From Bacteroidales bacterium (GTDB lineage: Bacteria; Bacteroidota; Bacteroidia; Bacteroidales; WCHB1-69): a stretch of DNA of 34,449 nt. This document shows, piece by piece, positions 26,830-34,449 of this stretch. Below the pieces are notes generated by a model. It was not told the DNA's origin. It was given only the letters and a program-made list of their open reading frames with translations, and ran no database searches. The position numbers were made by a program, and so were the translations under genes. Every line of letters starts with the position of its first letter. Position 1 is the first letter of the stretch. Where the stretch lies: NCBI GenBank assembly GCA_024400785.1, contig JAKSME010000008.1, forward strand, positions 1 to 34,449, written 5' to 3'.

Positions 26830-28989
26830 ATGAAAAAAACTTTATTCCTTATCTCAATTGTTTTATGCAGATTTATTGCTTTGGCCGATGAAGGCATGTG
26901 GATTCCGCTGTTCCTCGGCTACAATGAAGCGGAAATGCAAAAAATGGGCTTCCATCTCACCGCTGACGATGTTTACAGCGTCAACCACCACAGCATGAAA
27001 GATGCTGTCGTCCTTTTCGGCAGCGGGTGTACCGGCGAACTGATTTCTCCCGACGGACTTCTCATCACCAACCATCATTGCGGCTACAGCTTCGTGCAAC
27101 GCCACAGCTCCATGGAACATAACTATCTCCATAACGGTTTTTGGTCTAAAAGCCGCGATGAAGAACTTGTTACCCAGGGACTTACGGTTACATTTTTGGT
27201 CTATATGAAGGATGTGAGCGAAGAAGTGCTGAATGGCGTAACAGCAAATATGGATGAATCCAAACGCAATGAGATTATTAAAGCTAATATTGAAAAGGTT
27301 GAAGCCAAGGCCGTGGAAGGCACTCACTACAAAGCCAAAATCAAACCTTTCTACTATGGCAACCAATATTTCCTCTTTGTGAATGAGGTTTTTGAAGATG
27401 TACGTCTGGTCGGCGTTCCGCCCGAAAGCATCGGTAAGTTCGGCGGCGATACCGACAACTGGATGTGGCCCCGCCACACCGGCGACTTCTCCCTCTGGCG
27501 CATATACGCCGACAAAGACGGCAACCCCGCCCCTTATTCCCCCGACAATGTCCCGCTCAAACCCAAACAGTATTTCCCCATCTCCATCCAGGGTGTTGAC
27601 GAAGGCGACTTTACGCTCGTTTTCGGCTACCCCGGTTCTACCCAGCAGTTCCTCATCTCCGATGCCGTCGACTTCAAAGCCAACGTGCAGAATCCCATCG
27701 CCATCCACTCCCGCGATCTGCGCCTCGCTGCCATGAAACGCCAGATGGAAAAATCTACCGAAATCCGCTTGATGTATTCCGCTAAATCCAACTCCATCAG
27801 CAATGGGTGGAAAAAATGGATCGGAGAAACCAAAGGTATCAACGAATGTGACGTTGTCGCTAAGAAAATTGCTGAAGAACAGGAATTTACTAAATGGGTG
27901 AATGCCAACCCCGAACGCAAGAAAGCCTACGGCACACGCCTTTCCGATATGAAAAAAGTCTATTCAACCTACAATAATCAGGAAAAATCACTCACCTTCT
28001 TGAGCGAAACTTTTCTGAGTATTGAAATGAATCTGTTTATGTATAGCAAGTTATATCGTTTTACCGCCTCTTGGGCTGATGGCAATTGGACGGTTGAAGA
28101 ACTTGCCAAAAATCGTGAAAAATTGGCACAAGAAATAGAAAGTTATTTCAAAAGCTATAATCAAGATATTGATGCTGAGTGCTTTGTGGAATTGATGTAT
28201 TACTATTTCTCAGAAAATGATCCCCAACTCATCCCGCAGAATCTGCACAAATACATCAATATGCCCAAAAGTGAATGGCAGGCCATGTGGAATCGCGTGA
28301 AAGCCAAAAATCCGGCTCTGTTTGATGAACAACGTCTTGTCTCGCTCGCCCGTAACGGAAAACTCAAAGATTGGCAGAAACTGATGAACAATGAACTTTT
28401 CAATCTGCTCTACCCGGCGGCAATCGATACCTACTTCGAAACCCGCGCCCAGGCTTCAACCAATGAGACACAGCTCGACTTATACTATCGCACCTATGTG
28501 AAGGCACTGATGGAAAAAGATACCGACAAAACCTTCTATCCCGATGCCAACCTCACACTTCGTGTTACTTACGGTAATGTCAAGGGCTTCGAACCCTCCG
28601 ACGGAGTTAAATACTCTCATTATACCACCCTCGCCGGCGTTATCGCCAAGGATAATCCCGACATCTTCGATTACAAAGTCGATCCCAAACTGAAGGAACT
28701 TTTCGCCAACCACGACTTCGGCCGTTATGCCAATGACAAAGGCGAACTTCCCGTTTGCTTCATCGCCAGCAACCATACCACCGGCGGCAATTCCGGCAGC
28801 CCGGTCATCGATGCCGACGGCAACCTCATCGGCATCAACTTCGACTGCGTTTGGGAAGGCACTATGAGCGACCTCAACTACGACGTCAACCGCTGCCGCA
28901 ACATCTCTCTCGATATGCGCTACTTCCTCTTCATCGTAGATAAGTTCGCCGGTGCCCAAAACATTATCGACGAATTGGACATCAGATAA
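26830..28989 (+). CDS. S46 family dipeptidyl-peptidase (DPP7/DPP11-like)
   Basis: The 719-residue protein has a signal peptide ending ALA before DEGMW, the usual mature N-terminus of S46 enzymes. Family signatures are LLITNHHCGY (catalytic His83), DNWMWPRHTGDFSLWRIYAD (catalytic Asp, probably Asp218) and TTGGNSGSPVIDADG (catalytic Ser655). S46 enzymes act in the periplasm, releasing dipeptides from the N-terminus of oligopeptides for fermentation; that fits an amino-acid-using organism. The specificity site in the segment NFDCVWEG holds Cys673, where, from memory, DPP11 (Asp/Glu-specific) has Arg and DPP7 (hydrophobic) has Gly. Substrate preference cannot be assigned. The gene follows the lipoproteins after 24 bases with no terminator, so it may be co-transcribed. 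Confidence 0.93.
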   Translation: MKKTLFLISIVLCRFIALADEGMWIPLFLGYNEAEMQKMGFHLTADDVYSVNHHSMKDAVVLFGSGCTGELISPDGLLITNHHCGYSFVQRHSSMEHNYLHNGFWSKSRDEELVTQGLTVTFLVYMKDVSEEVLNGVTANMDESKRNEIIKANIEKVEAKAVEGTHYKAKIKPFYYGNQYFLFVNEVFEDVRLVGVPPESIGKFGGDTDNWMWPRHTGDFSLWRIYADKDGNPAPYSPDNVPLKPKQYFPISIQGVDEGDFTLVFGYPGSTQQFLISDAVDFKANVQNPIAIHSRDLRLAAMKRQMEKSTEIRLMYSAKSNSISNGWKKWIGETKGINECDVVAKKIAEEQEFTKWVNANPERKKAYGTRLSDMKKVYSTYNNQEKSLTFLSETFLSIEMNLFMYSKLYRFTASWADGNWTVEELAKNREKLAQEIESYFKSYNQDIDAECFVELMYYYFSENDPQLIPQNLHKYINMPKSEWQAMWNRVKAKNPALFDEQRLVSLARNGKLKDWQKLMNNELFNLLYPAAIDTYFETRAQASTNETQLDLYYRTYVKALMEKDTDKTFYPDANLTLRVTYGNVKGFEPSDGVKYSHYTTLAGVIAKDNPDIFDYKVDPKLKELFANHDFGRYANDKGELPVCFIASNHTTGGNSGSPVIDADGNLIGINFDCVWEGTMSDLNYDVNRCRNISLDMRYFLFIVDKFAGAQNIIDELDIR

Positions 28990-29043
28990 TTGCAGCATAA
29001 TGCAGTGTGACAGGTTTTTTTAATTGAACGAAAGGCATTATCA

Positions 29044-30435
29044 ATGATTAGTTTCGAAAACGTAAACAAATTTGATCCCGTATACCAATTTTTCAACTGG
29101 TTTTTTAGATTAGAACATAATTATATTTATTATAGTAAAATCCAAGTCATTGGGTATGAACATGTTCCCCCGAAAGGATACCCGATTTTCGCCATATCCA
29201 ATCACCAAAATGCTGTGATGGACCCGCTGGCGCTGCTGTATATGTATAAAGACCATCGCCAGCCAGTCTATATCGCCCGCGGCGACGTTTTCAAAAAAAA
29301 CGACTTCATCGCCCGTCTGTTGCGGTTCCTTAAAATCCTTCCCACCTTCCGCTCCCGCGATGGGGGAGTGCAGGACGTGAAAAGCAACCTCGACACTTTC
29401 GACCTGGCAGCGCGCTTCCTTAACGAGGGCGCCACTTTAACCATGTACCCGGAAGCCGGTCACCAGGCCGGGAAATTCTTCAACACCTTCAAGAAAGGTT
29501 TCCCCCGTGTTGCTTTCCGCGCCGCTGAACGCTCTGATTATCAGCTGGATTTTATGATCCTCCCCATCTATATCTATTATACCGACTACTTCAACATGCA
29601 GGCTAAACAGGTCATTGTCATCGGCGAACCCTTCCATATCGACGAATTTTACGACCTTTACCGCCACGAACCCAACAAGGCCTTTATCGCCATGAACGAA
29701 AAATGCCGCGAGGCCGTCCGCCGCATGGGAGTCGATGTCACCGACCACGAACATTATGCGCAGTATGACATGATTTTCACCGCCTGCCGCTCTAAGGTTT
29801 TGGCCACCCCACACGCCTTCGATGATATGGGTGTCGCTGGTACACCCGAAGAAAAATCCCCCCGTAACCCCTATGCTAACCTTCTGTCTGATAAAAAGTT
29901 AGTGGATATTATTGACGGCATAAAGGAAAATAATCCGGGACGCTTCGCCAAACTGATGGAAGCCGCCACCGAGTATCGCGAAGGTCTCCAGAAGTTGCGC
30001 CTCCGCGACTGGGAATTCGACCGCAAAATCTCCCTCCCACGACTCGTCTGCCAATTCCTTGTCCTCTGTCTCACAGCTCCTTTCGCCCTCTTTGGAATGA
30101 TTTGTAACATCGTCCCCTTCAAAGCGGTGGAACTGCTGAAAAAAGACCTCAAAGACTCAATGTTTAAGTCTACCTTGAATTTCGTCCCCGGAATCGTTTT
30201 CTTCCCACTTTGGTACATCATTATGTATGTCATCGTCTGCATCTTCACCAACTGGTGGTTCGCTCTCATCTTCCTCGTTGTCGCTTTAGCCATGTTCCTG
30301 CCCTTCTTCCATTGGAAAAAAAGTTTTATCAAATGGGCCAGCATGTGCCGCTTCCATCGTTACGAAACAAGCCATAACTCACTGTTTATCAGAGTAAAAG
30401 AACTCCGTTCCGTGCTGCGTTCCGCTGTTGATTAG
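29044..30435 (+). CDS. Lysophospholipid / glycerol-phosphate acyltransferase family protein
   Basis: The 463-residue protein has an LPLAT acyltransferase domain: FAISNHQNAVMDP (His54, Asp60), ARGDVFKK, LPTFRSRDGG and TMYPEAGHQAG (Glu137), then FMILPIYIYY. The His-Asp spacing is HX5D, as in the yeast Gat/Gpt-type subfamily and many Bacteroidota enzymes, rather than the HX4D of E. coli PlsC. The C-terminus (about residues 330-420) adds hydrophobic segments that should anchor it in the inner membrane. It probably transfers an acyl chain to glycerol-3-phosphate or lysophosphatidate in phospholipid synthesis; the exact acceptor is not clear. It starts 54 bases after the peptidase gene; co-transcription is possible but not shown. 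Confidence 0.87.
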   Translation: MISFENVNKFDPVYQFFNWFFRLEHNYIYYSKIQVIGYEHVPPKGYPIFAISNHQNAVMDPLALLYMYKDHRQPVYIARGDVFKKNDFIARLLRFLKILPTFRSRDGGVQDVKSNLDTFDLAARFLNEGATLTMYPEAGHQAGKFFNTFKKGFPRVAFRAAERSDYQLDFMILPIYIYYTDYFNMQAKQVIVIGEPFHIDEFYDLYRHEPNKAFIAMNEKCREAVRRMGVDVTDHEHYAQYDMIFTACRSKVLATPHAFDDMGVAGTPEEKSPRNPYANLLSDKKLVDIIDGIKENNPGRFAKLMEAATEYREGLQKLRLRDWEFDRKISLPRLVCQFLVLCLTAPFALFGMICNIVPFKAVELLKKDLKDSMFKSTLNFVPGIVFFPLWYIIMYVIVCIFTNWWFALIFLVVALAMFLPFFHWKKSFIKWASMCRFHRYETSHNSLFIRVKELRSVLRSAVD

Positions 30436-30460
30436 TGCGTGTTTTTTTCTTCTTAATATT

Positions 30461-30557
30461 TGGGCGGTCCGGCGCTGCGCGCCGTCGGGCTGTCCGCTTT
30501 ACTCCGCTTCGCTCCGTGCTCGCTCCCATCCCTACCGCATCCCCCCTCCTCGGGGTA
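30461..30557. repeat. GC-rich intergenic element, candidate dispersed repeat
   Basis: An abrupt G/C-rich block lies in an otherwise A/T-rich gap. It contains a perfect hairpin, CGGCGC at 30470-30475 and GCGCCG at 30479-30484, repeated TCCGCTT / CTCCGCTTCGCTCCG segments, and a C-run followed by TCCTCGGGG. Blocks of this style (GGGCTGTCCGCTTTACTCC) recur between genes in Bacteroidales genomes, from memory. It carries no plausible gene. The rest of the gap (30558-30731) is A/T-rich and holds the short repeat and weak promoter listed separately. Confidence 0.5.
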
Positions 30558-30633
30558 TGTAAGTCTTTTTATAAAATTATTGGTAAAATTAACAAAAATA
30601 TACGGCATTTAACATTTGTTTTTGGAATATTTT

Positions 30634-30653
30634 TTGTAAATCATTGTAAATCA
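30634..30653 (+). repeat. Tandem 10-base repeat upstream of the DUF2851 gene
   Basis: TTGTAAATCA occurs twice in direct succession at 30634-30643 and 30644-30653. It lies about 80 bases before the DUF2851 start. It may be a regulator site or simple slippage in A/T-rich DNA. Confidence 0.5.
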
Positions 30654-30700
30654 ACAAAAAAATATTTTTAATACAACCTGCATTTCTCCTTATTTCATAG

Positions 30701-30708
30701 TATATTCG
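30701..30708 (+). promoter_or_regulatory. Weak promoter -7 candidate for the DUF2851 gene
   Basis: TATATTCG differs from TAnnTTTG by one base. A start site would fall near 30714, which supports the ATG at 30732 over the GTG at 30711. No convincing -33 element is seen. Confidence 0.25.
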
Positions 30709-30731
30709 CAGTGAAAAAACTCTCGAAAACT

Positions 30732-32012
30732 ATGAATGAACTGCTCCTGCATTACTTTTGGAAGAATAGGTTGTTTCCCACCCAACACTTGCATACCACC
30801 GATGGCCGCGCATTGAAACTGCTCAAAACTGGCTTCCCGCACCAAGACGCAGGCCCTGATTTCAAACAAGCTGTCATCCGCTTGGATGACGTGACCTGGG
30901 TGGGTGACGTCGAAATCCATTCCCGTAGCTCCGACTGGCTTCGCCACGGTCATCAGCACGACAGTAAGTACCAAAGTGTCATCTTGCACGTTGTGTATCA
31001 GAATGATATAGAGCTGAATGGCAACTTCCCGACTTTGGAACTCAAAAACTATGTTCCCCCGTCGATGATTGCGGAATATGAGCAAATGTCCTGCAGTACG
31101 GAGTTGCTGCCATGTCGCAACACGCTCTCGGAAGTATCACCGCTGCAATTCGCCAGTTGGCTCAGCCGTCTGGCCGTCGACCGATTGTCGCGAAAACAAC
31201 TTGCTGTCGCTGAAATCGTTCGCAACTGCAACGACAATTGGCAGGAAGGCGCTTTCCGCACTTTTGTCACCAATTTCGGTTTCCGAACCAATGGCCCCGC
31301 CTTCGAATTGCTTTCCAAAAGTCTGCCCTACAGGTATTTGCTGAAACATAAAGACTCTCGTTTGCAGGTGTACGCTCTCGTTTTCGGTCAGGCTGGAATG
31401 CTCGAAGAACCGCTCGAAGATGATGAGTACTACCGGATTCTTCAAGCGGAATACTCCTATCTTCGCTACAAGTATCGCCTGATGCCCATCCCGGTGAAAG
31501 TCTGGAATTTGCTTCGACTGCGCCCTCAGAATTTTCCGTGCGTCCGACTGGCACAACTGAGTGAGTGCCTCTACCGAATCCCGGACATCATCGAACAAAT
31601 CCTTTCCAACAGCGACGTCAGTCAACTTAGGGCCATCTCGCATTTCGAACCACATCCTTATTGGAAAACCCACCTCCATTTCGGCCGCGACAGTCCCGAA
31701 CATCAATGCAAAATTGGAAAACAAACCATAAACTTGCTGGCTATCAATGTTATTGCACCTATCCGTTTGGCTTTCTCCGACTTCCGCGGCGATAGCGTTG
31801 GCCGTGAAAACGCACTGGCTCTTTTGGAACGCTGTGACTTCGAAAACAACAACACCACCCGCCAATATCTCGAGGCCGGAATCCCGGCCAACCATGCCCT
31901 GTATTCACAAGCCCTTCTGGAACTTCACCATAACTACTGCTCGAAAAAGCGATGTGCAGAATGCGACATCGGATGCCTCATCCTTCGTAAACACTGCAAG
32001 TGGCTGAAATAA
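30732..32012 (+). CDS. DUF2851 family protein
   Basis: The 426-residue protein begins MNELLLHYFWKNRLF, the typical opening of DUF2851 proteins of Bacteroidota, which is why this ATG is preferred to the in-frame GTG seven codons earlier. Conserved motifs are DAGPDF (39-44), WVGDVEIHSRSSDWLRHGH (56-74) and VILHVVY, and a C-terminal Cys cluster (Cys403, 408, 411, 415, in CSKKRCAECDIGC) that may bind a metal. The many conserved His, Asp and Glu residues suggest an enzyme, possibly nuclease-like, but no function is established. The gene converges on the O-antigen ligase gene with only five bases between their stop codons. Confidence 0.88.
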   Translation: MNELLLHYFWKNRLFPTQHLHTTDGRALKLLKTGFPHQDAGPDFKQAVIRLDDVTWVGDVEIHSRSSDWLRHGHQHDSKYQSVILHVVYQNDIELNGNFPTLELKNYVPPSMIAEYEQMSCSTELLPCRNTLSEVSPLQFASWLSRLAVDRLSRKQLAVAEIVRNCNDNWQEGAFRTFVTNFGFRTNGPAFELLSKSLPYRYLLKHKDSRLQVYALVFGQAGMLEEPLEDDEYYRILQAEYSYLRYKYRLMPIPVKVWNLLRLRPQNFPCVRLAQLSECLYRIPDIIEQILSNSDVSQLRAISHFEPHPYWKTHLHFGRDSPEHQCKIGKQTINLLAINVIAPIRLAFSDFRGDSVGRENALALLERCDFENNNTTRQYLEAGIPANHALYSQALLELHHNYCSKKRCAECDIGCLILRKHCKWLK

Positions 32013-32017
32013 AGGCT

Positions 32018-33475
32018 TTAGCGTGATTCCTTCCCTTCGATTGCGGTCCGCCCGTTCTCTTCCGTTTGACAGTTCAATACCACAATCAACGCAAACAGCC
32101 CCCAGAAAGGAAGCGACAACTTGTCGGTATCCAGAAAGTTGTTCATCGTGCCATGAATGTAGTAGGTGATAAGCGACAGTGTCGCCACCAAGCTGAGCCG
32201 GCGGACGGTTGTGTCGGTACTACGCCTATAGGTGGCCAAACCGTAATAAATGACCAGTATCATCATCGCAAGGACTGTGGCGAGACCTACAAATCCGGTT
32301 TCTGCCGTCGGACCGATGAACTCGCTGTGGGCATTGCCCCCATCACCAAAGTCGGTGGAAATAATGGTGTGGAAACGATAGTCCTGGTATGGCGCATAGC
32401 AAAACTGGTAACACCCAGGCCCCCAACCTGCAATCGGACGCTCCTCTATCATTCTAAATGCCGAATTCCAACGATTCAGACGCTCTACATTGGAAGCATC
32501 GGTGCTGATGTTGGAAATGGATTGCAAATGGTCTGCAAAGCTCTTGGTGGACGAGTCCTGGCTGTTTCGTGACATACTGTAGATGATGTCATCGGAAAAG
32601 GTGAAAAAGATGGCGGCGAGCAATGCAATGCCGCCCAGCAGCCAGGTGAATTTTATGCGTAATTTCACAACGCACCATACACCGATGGCTCCGACCAAAC
32701 TGAGCCAGGCAGCACGGCTGAAAGACAGGTAGAAACCGACAATGAAAATGGCCAACAACACACCGCTCACAACCTTCACGACCTTCTTCTCCTGCGGAAG
32801 AAAGATGAAACCGGCAACAATGGGGATGAACAATGCAAGAATGGCACCGTAGGCCGTGTGGTCGTTGTAAAACGGCTCCATCACCCAGTGCGCAATGTGA
32901 TCCCCAAAACCAGCCGCAGCGTGTTTGATGGTCGTGATTACTACAACACAAGCCAAAGATAAGGCATAGCACTTATAGTAGGTGATCCACTTGTCGGTGC
33001 CTTTGTCCATGAGATGTATGACCATGAAGAAGGAGGAACAGATGAACCATATTTTGGCTGCCCAGAACTTGAAGGAAACCAACGGATATTCGCTGGTGAT
33101 GCAGCAAATAAACATCCAAGTGAGATAGGCCAGTATGGCAATGGTGACTGGATGCTTGAGTATGTTCCGTTTGAATCTCAAATCGTAGCAAATGCGGACC
33201 AGGAATAGCGCGGTGAGGGAAATCATGAGGATCTCTGCCGGCAGGGAAATGCTGAAAGGGAGTTTATCATCTTCCAACACAATCGAAAACGGTGTGCAGA
33301 GGGCCATGAGGTACATGGCAATGTCAACGCGGAAAATAAGCAGATATACGAGAATGACACCGACAGACAAAAGGGGAATGAACAAATATTCGTGGAATAT
33401 CGCCCAAGAATTGAGCAATATCACCAAGGCAGCGATGCCGATGATCCACCACTTACTGTTCTTCTTCCAATCCAT
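32018..33475 (-). CDS. O-antigen ligase / Wzy family membrane protein
   Basis: The 485-residue protein has about a dozen hydrophobic segments. The Wzy_C/WaaL-type signature is FYLSFSRAAWLSLVGAIG (about 248-265), a following large periplasmic loop (about 295-395) with ERPIAGWGPGCY and NAHSEFIGPTAETG, and further membrane segments. Such proteins either attach O-antigen to lipid A-core (WaaL) or polymerise repeat units (Wzy); the sequence alone does not separate the two. It starts 11 bases after the stop of the Wzz-like gene, so the two form an operon and probably act on the same surface polysaccharide. Confidence 0.85.
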   Translation of the reverse strand: MDWKKNSKWWIIGIAALVILLNSWAIFHEYLFIPLLSVGVILVYLLIFRVDIAMYLMALCTPFSIVLEDDKLPFSISLPAEILMISLTALFLVRICYDLRFKRNILKHPVTIAILAYLTWMFICCITSEYPLVSFKFWAAKIWFICSSFFMVIHLMDKGTDKWITYYKCYALSLACVVVITTIKHAAAGFGDHIAHWVMEPFYNDHTAYGAILALFIPIVAGFIFLPQEKKVVKVVSGVLLAIFIVGFYLSFSRAAWLSLVGAIGVWCVVKLRIKFTWLLGGIALLAAIFFTFSDDIIYSMSRNSQDSSTKSFADHLQSISNISTDASNVERLNRWNSAFRMIEERPIAGWGPGCYQFCYAPYQDYRFHTIISTDFGDGGNAHSEFIGPTAETGFVGLATVLAMMILVIYYGLATYRRSTDTTVRRLSLVATLSLITYYIHGTMNNFLDTDKLSLPFWGLFALIVVLNCQTEENGRTAIEGKESR

Positions 33476-33486
33476 TGGCGGGCTAA

Positions 33487-34449
33487 CTATTCTGCGGTGG
33501 CGCTTTCGGAAGTTTCTCCCTCCTTGCTCAAGGACGGAGTGCCTTTGAGGTTTTCAATCACTAACAGAATGATGATGGTGACGATGAGCGCGGAAAGGCC
33601 ACCGATGATGGCAATGATGGATTTCTTGGGATAGCACTTCTTATCCGCTACGATGGCACGCTGAATCACAAAGCGAGTGGGAATGTCGTTTTCCAAATCG
33701 ACTTTGGCATCCATCATTTTCTGCTTCACAAGCGACTGATACTCGCGGAAACTGTACTGCAGGTCATGTAACGCTTCTGCCCGCGGTCCCCAGATGGCCA
33801 TCGTGTCCAATATGGCCTGCAAACGCTGTTGAGCCGCCGCATTGCCCTGCGCAACGGCAACCGCCCACTGCTGCATTACACGTTCCGACTGACTTTCGAA
33901 ATCAAAAACCCCATGTTCCATAATGATGCGGATGGAGTCGTCAACACGGTCGATTTCGGCGGTGACATCTTCCAACTGTTTCTGCATCACTGCGTACGAT
34001 GCCGCAGCACGCTCATTGTCTATGCGGTGCTTCATCGTATCCAATAAGTCAACTATGTCGTTGGCAATGGCGCAGGCAGTTTTCGGGTCCCAATCTTCAT
34101 ACGTGATGGAAATGGCTCCGTATTTGGTCCTTTTGATAACCAGATTTTTGTCAATATATTCGTAAAGCTTTGTTTGCCAATGTTTTGCTGTGGAATCTAA
34201 ATCATAATGCTCGCGCAAATTGTATTTGCGGATAAGTATGTCTTTTAACTCGCGTGAACCGAGAATCTCCATCATCTGTTCGGTTTCTTCTTCATAAGCA
34301 TAGGCCTTCATGTCCAAACGCTCATTGCTGGTCTCGTCGGCCAACAGGATTTTAGAAACAGAATTGGTCCTTGGAGCAAAAACAATGGCCTCGGATTTGA
34401 AATGAGGACGGATGAAGCAGGCGCAGATAAAAGATGCCACGGCTGCAAC
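33487..34449 (-). CDS. Wzz-like polysaccharide chain-length determinant (N-terminus cut by window end)
   Basis: The frame stays open to the window edge, reading VAAVASFICACFIRPHFKSE at its visible start, which is the end of the first membrane helix of a Wzz/GumC-type protein; the GTG at 34440 is an internal Val codon. The visible 320 residues then give a periplasmic alpha/beta part (SEAIVFAP, IRKYNLREHY, LVIKRTKYGAISITYEDWDP), a long helical, probably coiled-coil section (about 130-240) and a C-terminal membrane helix (KSIIAIIGGLSALIVTIIIL). No cytosolic kinase domain follows. Family members set the chain length of O-antigen or capsule made by Wzy polymerases in the inner membrane. Confidence 0.85.
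   Translation of the reverse strand, partial: VAAVASFICACFIRPHFKSEAIVFAPRTNSVSKILLADETSNERLDMKAYAYEEETEQMMEILGSRELKDILIRKYNLREHYDLDSTAKHWQTKLYEYIDKNLVIKRTKYGAISITYEDWDPKTACAIANDIVDLLDTMKHRIDNERAAASYAVMQKQLEDVTAEIDRVDDSIRIIMEHGVFDFESQSERVMQQWAVAVAQGNAAAQQRLQAILDTMAIWGPRAEALHDLQYSFREYQSLVKQKMMDAKVDLENDIPTRFVIQRAIVADKKCYPKKSIIAIIGGLSALIVTIIILLVIENLKGTPSLSKEGETSESATAE

Noticed and set aside
28990..29043. Terminator between the peptidase and acyltransferase genes
   Set aside because: TGCAGCATAATGCA gives only a four-base stem before a T-run, too weak to call.
29196..29223. HX5D instead of HX4D in the acyltransferase as a broken active site
   Set aside because: This spacing is known in the yeast Gat/Gpt-type subfamily and appears common in Bacteroidota homologues, so it is a subfamily feature.
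30435..30671. Small plus-strand frame of 78 codons after the acyltransferase gene
   Set aside because: It starts inside the preceding stop region and runs through the GC-rich element; the translation (RSGAARRRAVRFTPLRS) is not protein-like.
30711..30731. GTG at 30711 as start of the DUF2851 gene
   Set aside because: Family members begin at the sequence MNELLLHY-like, matching the ATG at 30732, and the GTG lies at the presumed transcription start.
34438..34440. GTG at 34440 as start of the Wzz-like gene
   Set aside because: The frame continues upstream to the window edge within a membrane helix, so the gene is cut and the GTG is an internal Val codon.

Overview
The window looks like a chromosomal segment of an anaerobic, amino-acid-fermenting member of the Bacteroidales (Bacteroidota). 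Evidence: a gene for lysine 5,6-aminomutase, an S46 dipeptidyl-peptidase, a DUF2851 protein, TAnnTTTG-type promoters without Shine-Dalgarno sequences, and a giant surface protein ending in a type IX secretion (T9SS) type B sorting domain with SprB repeats. The species cannot be named from the sequence. No RNA genes, CRISPR array, transposon or integrase were seen.

Layout: (1) 1-742, minus strand, the first 247 codons of kamD. (2) 743-887, a divergent promoter region. (3) 888-2621, a CPA2-type cation:proton antiporter, followed by a clear terminator at 2680-2716. (4) 2891-25907, one giant adhesin locus of about 23 kb (about 7,670 codons), currently split into two overlapping frames (2891-13960 and 13884-25907). 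The first carries the signal peptide and N-terminal domains; the second carries the SprB array, PKD domain and T9SS sorting domain. The split coincides with a missing stretch of about 95 bases inside one repeat unit, so it is a deletion or assembly collapse rather than a one-base slip. (5) 25910-26350 and 26347-26805, two small lipoproteins packed directly behind the adhesin (2 bases apart, then a 4-base overlap). (6) 26830-28989, an S46 dipeptidyl-peptidase. (7) 29044-30435, a membrane acyltransferase. (8) 30436-30731, an intergenic region with a GC-rich element of a dispersed-repeat type. (9) 30732-32012, a DUF2851 protein. (10) 32018-34449, minus strand, an O-antigen ligase and an upstream Wzz-like chain-length regulator cut by the window end.

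The most interesting object is the giant protein. It is built hierarchically: about 34 Cys-rich HYR-like units of roughly 80-95 residues, grouped into seven anchored super-cycles of about 1.83 kb, with a 4.4-kb segmental duplication on top, then about 11 SprB repeats that themselves contain a 753-756 base supra-repeat. Near the N-terminus, a parallel-beta-helix-like region carries two copies of a beta-sandwich-like domain and a 327-residue glycine-rich insert. The adhesin, both lipoproteins, the peptidase and possibly the acyltransferase could share one transcript, because gaps are short and no terminator was seen among them. The lipoproteins are candidates for dedicated partners of the adhesin; that is inference. 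The surface-polysaccharide genes at the right end are relevant to the cell surface but nothing in the sequence links them directly to the adhesin.
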